Shown: positions 40,239 to 49,217, counted from the first letter of the stretch. The stretch: DNA of 64,000 nucleotides from Isoetes taiwanensis (GCA_021234155.1 JAJEKV010000015.1:58001-122000), one strand, 5' to 3'. Translations and numbers: made by a program. Notes: generated from the sequence alone by a model not told the origin.

Positions 40239-41044
40239 TGTTGGAGGTATTGCAGAATGACAAATAGTTGATTCATATCATAATCTTGGGAATATTGATG
40301 TCTAAGAGATGTAAGCACAAATACAGAAAGGAAACCAATTTAAGATGAATATTTCAATAGGCAGTGGGATCAGAGAACTTATTATGCAGGTTGTTAATTG
40401 AGAATAGCACGTTGTGTTCTTATGTGAGTGATCAACAGAATGGTGCAGAAGAATGGTTGCAGAATGCACAGACGTTTCCTATGGTTATGTTTCACCTAAT
40501 GACACCATGGTTTCATGACTAAGCATGTTGTGAACCTAAGGTTATGATTGTAAATATAAAGATAAACATGGTTCATATGAAACCATTGAAACATTACAAT
40601 AATAGAAATCATGTAAATAAGAATGTCGGCCAGATTCGTTGGAGCCTTTTTCGTTTTGAAAAAGGGGCGGTCGAATGAGGATCGAACGAGAGTCGATAAG
40701 CTAAGAGATCGGTTCGCCGGCGGCCGAACCGATCTTATAAGTATAAACCTAAGATGTATAAAGTGTGCATATGGTTTTGGTGAAGAAGATTGGCATTCGA
40801 AATTTGAAGCAAAGGTTGATCAATGGTTATTTGATTTTTTTAAAGACATATGTATTGGAATTAAGCAATGTCTATTAATTTATGATCGTAAATCTTAGCA
40901 TTGCTATAGTTGTGCTCAATTTGAATAACCTTGATTATTTTGTTAAGGATAGATTTGATCAAAAATGACTATGATATGATCTAGGGATTGTTGTTGAAAT
41001 AACAAATTTGGTGTAAGGTCAATATTTGTATTAACTATCCTACA
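40239..41044 (+). repeat. 5' LTR of the Copia element
   Basis: Starts TGTTGGAGG and ends CCTACA; 806 bp. Near 40,707-40,738 it carries a palindrome (AGATCGGTTCG with CGAACCGATCT). A smaller hairpin CCTTTTTCG/GAAAAAGG lies at about 40,646-40,667. Confidence 0.95.
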
Positions 41045-41045
41045 G

Positions 41046-41057
41046 TGGTATCAGAGC
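41046..41057 (+). other. Primer binding site
   Basis: TGGTATCAGAGC, one base after the 5' LTR, is complementary to the 3' end of plant initiator tRNA-Met, the usual Copia primer. Confidence 0.95.
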
Positions 41058-41073
41058 ACAGGTTGTTGACAGA

Positions 41074-43308
41074 ATGTCCAGTAGATTTGGAGCAGGGCTG
41101 TTAAATGCCATAGACGTGTTCAAGGGTGATTCTGGCTTCCAGGTATGGAAGGAGAAGGTGAAACATGTTCTTCAAGTGGAAGACTTGTGGGATCTTATAG
41201 AATCTCCAGGAGGTGAAACCAGTCTCTCAAATTCAAGAAGAAGAGTGGTAGCTGAGGTAAATGAAGAAAGTTCTTCAACACATGGTGAAGAAACTGTAGC
41301 AGGACAGAGCAGAGAAGTTAGTGTAACTTCTGGAGGAATTGTGGTGTCTGAAAATGCAAAAGTTCGTGAAGCTCAGGGGATAATTATGAGTAAAGTAAGT
41401 TCTAGTATAGTTCTAAAGTTGAGAGGGATGACTCCAAAGCAGATGTGGAACTATATGCTAGCAACGTATGAAGCTAAAACTTCCTCCCAAATTGATTTGT
41501 TGGAGAATGAACTAAGGAGGCTTAAATTTCATGATAAAGATAATGTGAACGATTTTTTTCAGAACTTTGATAATATAATGGCAGATTTGGAAGGAGCTGG
41601 AGTATTTTACAGCCAACAACAGCAGGTGTTAGCCATCTCAAGGGCAGTTGCAAATCTTGGAAACATAGCAATATTTATCAGAACTATTGCCACAACAAGG
41701 ATTGAGGCTGAAAGAATGCTCAAAACTGAACTTGAGCAGAACAAGGTGTTAGATGAAGAAGACACAACTCAAATATTGATGGCCAAGGGAAAGGGGAGGT
41801 CTGAAACTCGTCAAGGAGGCAAGGTTGGTCCATGTTTCAGCTGCAATGAATATGGCCACATAAAAGTCAATTGTCCTAAATTATCAAAGGAGATAAATTG
41901 TTATAATTGTGGAGGAAGAGGACACTATGCCTCAAATTGTTCATCACCAAAAGAGAATTTCAGAGGTAAAACCAGAGGTGGAAGAGGAAATCAAACTTTT
42001 AGAGGCAGGGGAAGAGGAAGAGGTAGAAGATCAAATCCTGAAGCCAATATTGCAGAAGAAATACCTTTGGAAGAGGAAACAGGAGATGAAGAAGAGGAGG
42101 TAAGAAATTTGATGCTTTCATCATGTGAAAATAAGTCTAATGGTGATGATCTTCTAATTCTAGATAGTGGAGCTGAGAAAACCATTGCATGCTCAACCAA
42201 AATCCTAAAAGAATGTCAAGGAAATGGAGGAGGGCATATTCAAGTAGGGAATGGAAATTTGCAAAAAGTAGAAGATGTTGGGGTGCTGGAATTATTTGAT
42301 TTAAGAGGAAGAAAAGTAAATCTGAAAAATGTACTTTGTGTTCCTAGTTTGGTTAGGAATTTGATCTCCATTGCTCAGCTGGTTGACATGGGGTTCAAAG
42401 TTGTTTTTGAACAAATGCATTGTAAGGTTTTTGAAGGAAATGAATTAAAGTTTTTAGGAAGACGTGTTGGGAATCTTTTTGGAATCAGTCCAAACTGTCA
42501 TGGCAGCATAAATCTGACAACAAATCCAAATCTTGAACTGTGGCATGAGAGACTTGGTCATGCAAACATAAGAAATATAGAAATGATGGTCAAGCAAGGT
42601 TGGCTGAAATCTTCAGACAACAAAGTAAATGATTTTGTTTGCAAAGGGTGTATGTTAGGCAAACATAGCAGACTACCATTTACAAAAGCAAAGAAGAATA
42701 CAAAAGAAATTCTGGAATTGATTCACACTGACATCTGTGGACCTCTAAATGTAACAGGGATAACTGGCAAACGTTATTTCATAACTTTTGTGGATGATTT
42801 TAGCAGGAAGACAAGAGTCTATTGCCTCAAAACCAAGGATCTGGCCTTTGAAGCCTTCAAAAGGTTTGCAGCTGAAGTAGAGTGCTCAACAGGGAGAAAA
42901 ATCAAATGTGTACGGTCAGATAGAGGAGGTGAGTATATGTCTTTTAAGTTTGCAAATTATTGTATTAACAAGGGGATTAAAAGGCAGTACACATGTAGTT
43001 ATACTTCACAACAAAATGGAGTGGCAGAGAGAACGAATAAAACAATCTTGAATGGCACTAGATCCATGCTTAAGCATGCTGGCCTCCCCAATTTTCTTTG
43101 GGAGGAGGCAGTAAAAACAGCAGTGGAAATGCAAAATGTATTGCCTTCAAAGGCATTAGATGGGAAAATACCAGAAACAGTGTGGTCAGGAAGAAAACCA
43201 AATTATGAGAAATATAAAGCATATGGATGTTTAGGGTACACTCATGTTCCAGAAGAATTAAGTTTTGGTGAGCAGGGATGTTACATTCGTGGAAAATCAG
43301 TTATATAA
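41074..43308 (+). CDS. Copia Gag-protease-integrase
   Basis: 744 residues from the first ATG after the PBS. Gag occupies about residues 1-350, with two CCHC zinc knuckles at about 253 (CFSCNEYGHIKVNC) and 275 (CYNCGGRGHYASNC), followed by an Arg/Gly-rich stretch. The protease active site DSGAEKT is near 363. The pre-integrase HHCC region starts near LWHERLGH (488). The integrase catalytic residues are in HTD (550), SDRGGEY (614) and NGVAERTN (648). The frame ends soon after HVPEE with a short unrelated tail, because the segment that normally links integrase to RT is missing. Proteins of this type form the cytoplasmic particle and insert cDNA. Confidence 0.95.
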   Translation: MSSRFGAGLLNAIDVFKGDSGFQVWKEKVKHVLQVEDLWDLIESPGGETSLSNSRRRVVAEVNEESSSTHGEETVAGQSREVSVTSGGIVVSENAKVREAQGIIMSKVSSSIVLKLRGMTPKQMWNYMLATYEAKTSSQIDLLENELRRLKFHDKDNVNDFFQNFDNIMADLEGAGVFYSQQQQVLAISRAVANLGNIAIFIRTIATTRIEAERMLKTELEQNKVLDEEDTTQILMAKGKGRSETRQGGKVGPCFSCNEYGHIKVNCPKLSKEINCYNCGGRGHYASNCSSPKENFRGKTRGGRGNQTFRGRGRGRGRRSNPEANIAEEIPLEEETGDEEEEVRNLMLSSCENKSNGDDLLILDSGAEKTIACSTKILKECQGNGGGHIQVGNGNLQKVEDVGVLELFDLRGRKVNLKNVLCVPSLVRNLISIAQLVDMGFKVVFEQMHCKVFEGNELKFLGRRVGNLFGISPNCHGSINLTTNPNLELWHERLGHANIRNIEMMVKQGWLKSSDNKVNDFVCKGCMLGKHSRLPFTKAKKNTKEILELIHTDICGPLNVTGITGKRYFITFVDDFSRKTRVYCLKTKDLAFEAFKRFAAEVECSTGRKIKCVRSDRGGEYMSFKFANYCINKGIKRQYTCSYTSQQNGVAERTNKTILNGTRSMLKHAGLPNFLWEEAVKTAVEMQNVLPSKALDGKIPETVWSGRKPNYEKYKAYGCLGYTHVPEELSFGEQGCYIRGKSVI

Positions 43309-45274
43309 GCCCAAGACGAGTTCTGAGTTGATCAAAGAAAAGGATAAAACAATTGACATTGAGGAAGAAAAGGGGAAAATTGCAGAAAGAAACACAATGA
43401 TGAATGTAGACTTAGAAGAGGATGAGAAAGAAAAGCAGACTGTCACAAATAAAACAGGTCAGAATATTGAGGTTGATTCAACAGAGAAATCTGTTACACA
43501 AGTGATAGAGGAACAAGTGGAGCAAGAAAATAGAGAACAAGTTCAGCAGGCAGATAAGAGGAACAAGAAAAGAAAATCTGAGGGAGAGAAACTCAAGGAA
43601 GAATTAAACTTTGACATGGACATGTATGGGAGAAAGAATGATGGGAGGAGTGGTAGAATAGAGAGAAATTCTAAAACTGAACCAGAAACTTTAATTGTTC
43701 TAGAAACTGGAGTTCCAGAGACCTTTGAAGATGCAATAAACAACCATGATTGTGAATTGTGGAAAGGAGCCATGAATGAGGAAATGGAGTCCTTTATTAG
43801 GACTTCCACATATGAAGTCTCAGATCTGCCTCAAGGAAAACAAGCCATTGGAAACAAATGGATTTTTAAGCTTAAGCAGAATGCAGATGGTTCCCCTAAA
43901 TATAAAGCAAGGTTGGTAGCCCAGGGATATTCTCAACAAAAGGGAATAGATTTTGAAGAAACGTACTCCCCTGTGGTAAAAATGACCAGCATTAGGATGA
44001 TTATGGCAATGGCCAATGCACTAAATATGGAATTGCATCACATGGATGTCTGCACAGCGTTCTTGAATGCTGAACTTGAAGAAGAAGTTTATATGAGACA
44101 AGCACAGGGATTTGAAAATGGTAAAGGAAAAGTTTGGAGATTGAAAAGAGCGGTGTATGGGCTAAAACAGGCCCCTAGACAATGGTACAGATGCATTGAT
44201 AATTATCTGAAAGAACAGGGACTTTTAAAACTGGAAAATGATGGCAATGTATACATTTTAAGGCAAGGAAAGGAAGTTTGCATAGTTGCCATTTATGTGG
44301 ATGACTGTGTATTAGCAGCAAGTAGTTTGGGAATTCTTAAAAAATGTAAGGAGATCTTGAAAGAAAAATATAAAATGACAGATTTGGGGGAATTGTCCAA
44401 GTTCTTGGGAATTCAAGTAAAAAGAGACAGAAGAAGCAAAAGAATTTTCTTATCTCAAGAGAATTATGTTGATTCTCTGCTAGAGAAATTTAATATGCAA
44501 AGTTGTAAAGCAGTTAAACTGCCATTGACAGTAGGAGAAAGATTATCAAAACAAATGTGCCCAAGATCTGATGAGGAAATAGAAGAAATGAAGAAAATAC
44601 CTTATAGACAATTGGTTGGGAGTTTATTGCATGTAGCAAATAACACTAGGCCTGATATAACATTTATTGTGAATGTTCTAAGCAGGTACAATAGTAATCC
44701 AGGGAAATCTCATTGGTTGGCTGCAAAGAAAGTGCTAAGATTCCTGAAAGGAACAAAAAAAAGAGGAATAGCATACAGTGGAAATGATTTAGAATTGAAG
44801 GCTTATGCAGATGCAGACTGGTGTGGAGACTTGGATGAAAGGAAGTCCACATCAGGTTATGTGCTAATGTTTGGAGGTGGACCAGTATGTTGGAGAACAA
44901 AGAAGCAATCTTCTATAGCACTATCTACTACAGAATCAGAATATGCTGCCACCACATTGGCAAGCAAGGAGATAATCTGGAGTAGAAGATTTTTAAATGA
45001 GCTTGGAATCATGCAAAGGGAAGGAACAACTTTGTTTTGTGACAATCAAAGTTGTATAGCTATGTGCAAAAACCCTGTCATGCATGAGAGAACCAAACAC
45101 ATCGAAATGGAAATGCATTTCATTAGAGAAATGGTAAGCAAGGGTGTGGTTGAAATCAAATACATTAATTCTGAAAACCAGTTGGCAGACATATTCACAA
45201 AAGGTTTGAGTTATAACAGGTTCAGTGAACTGGCAGCACAATTGAATTGCAGAGATTACAAGTTTGAGTTATGA
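43265..45274 (+). CDS. Copia reverse transcriptase-RNase H
   Basis: The frame differs from that of the preceding ORF and overlaps it by 44 bp. The canonical SRDVTF motif is at residues 3-8, showing that this part follows the deleted KCIFLGY-type segment. A charged linker covers about residues 20-150. RT spans about 165-420 (WKGAMNEEM, KARLVAQGYSQ, DVCTAFLNAELEEEVYM, YGLKQAPRQWY) with catalytic YVDD near 343. RNase H has ADADWCGD (514), STTESEYAA (553), DNQS and ADIFTKGL. The start ATG is probably not a natural initiation site; in an intact element this would be one polyprotein with the upstream frame. Confidence 0.93.
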   Translation: MVSRDVTFVENQLYKPKTSSELIKEKDKTIDIEEEKGKIAERNTMMNVDLEEDEKEKQTVTNKTGQNIEVDSTEKSVTQVIEEQVEQENREQVQQADKRNKKRKSEGEKLKEELNFDMDMYGRKNDGRSGRIERNSKTEPETLIVLETGVPETFEDAINNHDCELWKGAMNEEMESFIRTSTYEVSDLPQGKQAIGNKWIFKLKQNADGSPKYKARLVAQGYSQQKGIDFEETYSPVVKMTSIRMIMAMANALNMELHHMDVCTAFLNAELEEEVYMRQAQGFENGKGKVWRLKRAVYGLKQAPRQWYRCIDNYLKEQGLLKLENDGNVYILRQGKEVCIVAIYVDDCVLAASSLGILKKCKEILKEKYKMTDLGELSKFLGIQVKRDRRSKRIFLSQENYVDSLLEKFNMQSCKAVKLPLTVGERLSKQMCPRSDEEIEEMKKIPYRQLVGSLLHVANNTRPDITFIVNVLSRYNSNPGKSHWLAAKKVLRFLKGTKKRGIAYSGNDLELKAYADADWCGDLDERKSTSGYVLMFGGGPVCWRTKKQSSIALSTTESEYAATTLASKEIIWSRRFLNELGIMQREGTTLFCDNQSCIAMCKNPVMHERTKHIEMEMHFIREMVSKGVVEIKYINSENQLADIFTKGLSYNRFSELAAQLNCRDYKFEL

Positions 45275-45332
45275 CAGGTTGAGTAAATTAGCAGGACAAT
45301 TAAATTGCAGAGATTATGATCTGAAAGGGGAA
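45275..45332 (+). other. Partial tail duplication and polypurine tract
   Basis: The last coding stretch (GTTTGAGTTATRACAGGTT and CAATTRAATTGCAGAGATTA) is repeated in tandem with period about 54 bp around 45,207-45,317. The polypurine tract AAAGGGGAA lies immediately before the 3' LTR. Confidence 0.8.
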
Positions 45333-46126
45333 TGTTGGAGGTATTGCAGAATGACAAATAGTTGATTCATATCATAATCTTGGGAATATTGATGTCTAAG
45401 AGATGTAAGCACAAATACAGAAAGGAAACCAATTTAAGATGAATATTTCAATAGGCAGTGGGATCAGAGAACTTATTATGCAGGTTGTTAATTGAGAATA
45501 GCACGTTGTGTTCTTATGTGAGTGATCAACAGAATGGTGCAGAAGAATGGTTGCAGAATGCACAGACATTTCCTATGGTTATGTTTCACCTAATGACACC
45601 ATGGTTTCATTGAACCTAAGGTTATGATTGTAAATATAAAGATAAACATGGTTCATATGAAACCATTGAAACATTACAATAATAGAAATCATGTAAATAA
45701 GAATGTCGGCCAGATTCGTTGGAGCCTTTTTCGTTTTGAAAAAGGGACGGTCGAATGAGGATCGAACAGAGCCGATAAGCTAAGAGATCGGTTCGGCCAG
45801 GCGGCCGGAACTGATCTTATAAGTATAAACCTAAGATGTATAAAGTGTGCATATGGTTTTGGTGAAGAAGATTGGCATTCAAAATTTGAAGCAAAGGTTG
45901 ATCAATGGTTATTTGATTTTTTTAAAGACATATGTATTGGAATTAAGCAATGTCTATTAATTTATGATCGTAAATCTTAGCATTGCTATAGTTGTGCTCA
46001 ATTTGAATAACCTTGATTATTTTGTTAAGGATAGATTTGATCAAAAATGACTATGATATGATCTAGGGATTGTTGTTGAAATAACAAATTTGGTGTAAGG
46101 TCAATATTTGTATTAACTATCCTACA
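45333..46126 (+). repeat. 3' LTR of the Copia element
   Basis: 794 bp, TGTTGG to CCTACA, co-linear with the 5' LTR. Differences include loss of about 14 bp near 45,610 and decay of the palindrome (GGTTCGGCCAGG and GGAACTGATC). Confidence 0.95.
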
Positions 46127-47338
46127 TTCTTCACCTCTGGGGCTGAACTTGCGGTGGATTACCGCTATTCTCCCATCTAGCAGCAGCGGCAGGTAGTACC
46201 TCAGGGACCTGTCATTGTGCGTCGCTGAAGCCTCTCCACTTGTTTGGCCTCCAGCCCTGTGCCTCCCGGCGTATTCGTCGACTTCTATTTCGGTGAGGTC
46301 CTGGTAGTCTTCAATTGTGGAGTCGACTCGCCTGAGGTCGATTCCTGCTCCTCTTGATGGAGGTGGTGTCGAAGGCCTCGGCATTAAAATGCTTGTGGTC
46401 TTCCCACGGATCCCCATCTGTTCATGGAGGGCGAGAAACTCCTCCTCTGTTGGCAGCTCTCGCTCGTCCATCATTTGCCTGATGCTGCTGTAGGCCTGGA
46501 TGTCTGAAGTCGACTCTCCTGTGTAAGTGTCGGCTTCTCTCACTTGGAGCGGAAAGTCCGAGGCTCCCCGGACGATGAAGTCGTCCAAGTCTGTCTGCCA
46601 TAGCTGGTGGAGTAGTTCGTCCAACCTGAGCTCCCTCTCTCTGCACTCAGGAAGGTTCTGGATGTCGCTGAGGAGTAGATACTCCTCTCCGTTGATGATG
46701 ATTGGGGCTAGGCTTGTGATGCCTAGCCCGATTGGGGGAGCAATCCTGATGTTCTGCCGGCTCTGAAAGTTCGTCATCTCCTGTTCTGCTTGTTGCCGTT
46801 CCTCCTCTGAGTCGAGCTCCGTGTACTTATTGTCGTCGGACTCCTCTTCTTCTTCGTCTTCTCCTTCCTGTTCTTGCTGATATTGCAGATGCATCTGCTC
46901 TTCTTCCTGCACTGCTATGGGGTCCACCTCCATCGGAGGGATAGAGGTTGCCCCCATTGGGTTTTCGGCACGGTGGGATAAGAAAATGGCTAAGGCTGCG
47001 GTGTAGGAGAAGTACTTGGTCCTGTTGGCTATCAGGACCATGTAGTCTGGCAGCCTTTGCGCTTTGTTGGTTAGGTACTTGGCGATGTTGGGGACATCCT
47101 CCAAGGCTGCTTGAAGGGATGGGCGAGGGACAAAATAGCCTATGCAAGGGGGGACCTGGACAAGGGAGGGTCCTACCCTAGCTTGGAACTCTGCTAGGAC
47201 TTGTCTATATGCTGGGGTTGCGTTTAAAGTAGCTTGCACATCTAATTCCTTCTCGAAGACTCGGAAGATGTCGTTGACATCTGCCTCAGCAGCATGGGCA
47301 CTGGCGCTGTACCATCGGCTGAAGTCAGCAGTGGCCAT
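46127..47338 (-). CDS. Acidic passenger protein, N-terminal part
   Basis: 404 codons from ATG at 47,338 to the Copia insertion point; with the continuation at 40,233-39,922 the gene specifies 507 residues. The first 130 residues look globular (MATADFSRWYSASAHAAEAD start, VNDIFRVFEKELDV). Residues 145-188 are strongly acidic with EDEEEEESDD. The remainder is acidic to neutral with a Pro-rich loop. There is no zinc knuckle, protease, RT or histone motif. A TATA-like box sits 113-123 bp before the ATG and a palindromic hairpin about 300 bp before it. It lies downstream of the H3-like gene on the same strand. The acidic tract could suit a histone chaperone, but that is only inference; a divergent structural Gag is another option. 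Confidence 0.75.
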
Positions 47339-47450
47339 TGATCTAGCAAGGAAGGGAGTATCAAACGGATGTAGAAGCGCCTCAGGGGGCTGGAAGATCG
47401 CCTAAGCAGTGGAGAGCAAACTTGCAGGGTGCCAAATGAAAAATGATGGA

Positions 47451-47461
47451 CCTATTTATAG
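47451..47461 (-). promoter_or_regulatory. TATA box of the acidic-protein gene
   Basis: The minus strand reads CTATAAATAGG, a good plant TATA box, 113-123 bp before the ATG at 47,338. The same core occurs at a similar distance from the H3-like gene. Confidence 0.7.
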
Positions 47462-47641
47462 AAAAGTGGAAAATCCTAATTTTTGGATGACCTAGAATTC
47501 ACTGGAGTTGGGCGATTCTGACCTATTAGGAGGTGCAATTGAATGTTTGGAGGCTAATTTTTGGTTTAAAGCATGCTAAGAACAACTAATGAACGTATTG
47601 CAGCAAACTGGAGATCATTTGGTGAAAAAAAATGGTGCGAG

Positions 47642-47708
47642 GTCTCACACGTTGCGCCCAGGCCGATTTTGAGAATCTCATTTTCTGTCCTGGCGCGACG
47701 TGTGAGAC
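47642..47708. promoter_or_regulatory. 67-bp palindromic hairpin, copy 1
   Basis: Arms GTCTCACACGTTGCGCC and GGCGCGACGTGTGAGAC pair almost perfectly around a conserved loop of about 33 bp containing AATCTCATTT and CTGTCCT. It lies between the H3-like and acidic-protein genes, upstream of the latter. The arms contain ACGT cores of the kind bound by bZIP factors. Confidence 0.85.
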
Positions 47709-47981
47709 ATGGGTCCTAATTGGGTTAGGCTTACTCAATTTTAGTGATCTAAGGTTGTAATTCCATTAAACTCGTCGAGTTAGGCAGAATTGACCCCTTA
47801 TTTGGTCGATTTGGACTGTTTTGGGCACTTTTGGGCATGGTCTCAATTTTGCTCAAAGCTCCAATCTAACTAAGACAAAAGTTAGAAATCGATATCTTAA
47901 CTTATTTAAACAAGATCTGACACTTTATTTACACAAAAATTCTTTATATTAGCAAAAATGTTTATTATTTACAAAAAGGTT

Positions 47982-48254
47982 TCAAGGGCGTTCTCCCTTG
48001 ATGTGCCTGGCAAGATACATATCCTGCCTCATGAGGGTAACCCTCTTCGCGTGCACTGTGCAGGCCGTTGAATCTTCAAAATGCTGCACTATTTTTGCCT
48101 CTGCTGCCTCCTGTAGGCACAGCAACATTTCGTCGGTTACTCGCATGTCCGTGTTGTATTCTTGCATGACTTCACGAACCAAGCGTTGGAACGGCGCCCG
48201 GGGGATCAAGAGTCCGTAATTCTTCTGGAAGTGGCGGATCTCCTTGAGAGCTCT
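47982..48254 (-). CDS. H3-like gene, histone-fold core
   Basis: From Arg-Ala-Leu the sequence aligns residue for residue with H3 47-135: ALKEIRHFQK (alpha-N), PFQRLVREVMQEY (alpha-1), LQEAAEAKIVQHFED (alpha-2), HAKRVTLM, DMYLARHIKGERP (alpha-3). About half the positions are identical to canonical H3 by eye. DNA-contact R69, R72, R83, R116 and T118 and H3-H3' interface C110, H113 and D123 are kept; R63 is Pro, K79 is Asn and R129 is His. Loop 1 has no insertion, unlike most CENH3 proteins, although VTLMR recalls them. The core follows a basic Pro/Lys stretch (GKKRSKKKKLED). It is intact and in frame with the tail segment, and must be far older than a recent capture given its divergence. Confidence 0.93.
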   Translation of the reverse strand, partial: RALKEIRHFQKNYGLLIPRAPFQRLVREVMQEYNTDMRVTDEMLLCLQEAAEAKIVQHFEDSTACTVHAKRVTLMRQDMYLARHIKGERP

Positions 48255-49217
48255 ATCCTCCAACTTCTTCTTCTTGCTCCGCTTCTTCCCTGGTGCTCGG
48301 GGAGGCTTGGGCCTGGGTGGCGGTGGTTTCAAGGTCTGACTTCTTGTCGGATGTCCGCCTTCGATTGTTCTTACCCTGTGCTCCTGATAGTAGGCATTGT
48401 ATGCCTCCCACTTCACCATGTACGCGTTGTGCTCCTTGATCTTCTTCGATAGACCTTGACGGGTCTATCACGTGCCCCCCCTGTGGTGGCGGGGCTTTAA
48501 CCCTATCCCACGTTGGAAAAGGTGGGGGGCTTGGTGTCTGCGGGGGTGATCTTCCTCAGGTGCCACCTGCTCGGGTACCTCCTTCTCCACGGGCGGGGGT
48601 TTTGAAGAGCTCGCCCCCTCTGGGTTGGGGACGTAATCCTCGTCCGAGTCGTCGGTAGAGGGCGGGGTCTGCTCGCCTGTTGGTTCGTTGATCACGGGAC
48701 CCATTTGGCTGCCGACCTTCACAACTTTCTGCCGCTTTGCCTTGATGGCTTTGGCCTTTCTCTTCTTTGGCCGTGGGCGTGGTGGTCGTCTTCCGGACTC
48801 TTAGTCCCTCTGCTCCGTGGCTCTTTGGCTTCATACTTGCGATGGGCGTGCAAGATCGGCTTCTTCATTCGGGGTGAGCCCGGTAATTTGCTCTTCTCTC
48901 CCTTGCTCCTCCTGCGTGTGGGTCTCCTTCTGGTGTTGCTCCTCGGCTATTGGCTGCCCTGTCTGCTCCCTTTGCTCCCTGGTCCTCTCCTCCTCCACTG
49001 CGATCTTCTCTAGGATTTGATGCATGATGTCTGGCCGGTCGTCGTCTATGATCTCTGTGTGGTTGCTCTGATCCGATCCTGCATCTTCGCTCGAAGAAGA
49101 TTCGCCTCCCCAGAAAAGGCGTTCTTGAAGGACTCTCCGAAAGAGGCCAGAACCGCTGGCGTTGGAGGATTCGCTCCCACGTAGCTTCCGAGCAGTCTGT
49201 TTTGTGCGGGCCATCAT
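47982..49217 (-). CDS. Retroelement-borne histone H3-like gene (stretched tail)
   Basis: One reading frame of 411 codons runs from tandem ATGs at 49,217 to a stop at 47,982. Residues 2-11 are M-ARTKQTARK, identical to histone H3 residues 1-9. The last 89 residues form an H3 fold without indels. Between them lie a Gln/Glu-rich segment, a basic patch (PRPRPKKRKAKAIKAKRQ), an acidic DDSDEDY stretch and a Lys/Pro-rich stretch. The frame is broken only at codons 129 and 139 (TGA, TAA) and 250-251 (TGA TAG). Phase-0 GT-AG intervals could remove each cluster (48,836-48,729, 108 nt; 48,566-48,444 or 48,441). Otherwise this copy is a pseudogene. An in-frame TAG lies 24 nt before the first ATG. The second ATG has the better context (A at -3, G at +4) and would expose Ala-Arg-Thr-Lys after Met removal. 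A TATA box and two hairpins lie upstream. Confidence 0.8.
48831..49217 (-). CDS. H3-like gene, open N-terminal segment with exact H3 tail
   Basis: 128 codons start MMARTKQTARKLRGSESS. The first nine residues of H3, including K4 and K9, are present without change. The residues after K9 differ (LRGS in place of STGG), so K14, K18 and K27 equivalents are not visible here. The rest is rich in Glu, Gln and Thr (EEERTREQREQTGQPIAEEQ) and probably disordered or coiled. It ends at TGA in the context CAA/GTATGA, which could be a splice donor. Confidence 0.85.
   Translation of the reverse strand: MMARTKQTARKLRGSESSNASGSGLFRRVLQERLFWGGESSSSEDAGSDQSNHTEIIDDDRPDIMHQILEKIAVEEERTREQREQTGQPIAEEQHQKETHTQEEQGREEQITGLTPNEEADLARPSQV

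Larger units (their letters stand above)
40239..46126 (+). mobile_element. Copia LTR retrotransposon inserted in the passenger gene
   Basis: The element has two LTRs (40,239-41,044 and 45,333-46,126), PBS, gag-protease-integrase, RT-RNase H and PPT, flanked by TTCTT at 40,234-40,238 and 46,127-46,131. It lies opposite to the host gene. The LTRs differ by only a handful of substitutions, a 14-bp deletion and a few small indels, so insertion is recent. A deletion at the integrase-RT junction makes this copy defective. Confidence 0.97.

Noticed and set aside
47982-48254. The H3 core as a centromeric CENH3
   Set aside because: It has no loop-1 insertion and carries the exact canonical H3 tail start; only VTLMR recalls CENH3.
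48253-48834. Alternative minus-strand frames overlapping the H3-like linker
   Set aside because: They lie in other frames than the tail and core, and their composition changes along their length; the tail-core frame explains the coding signal better.
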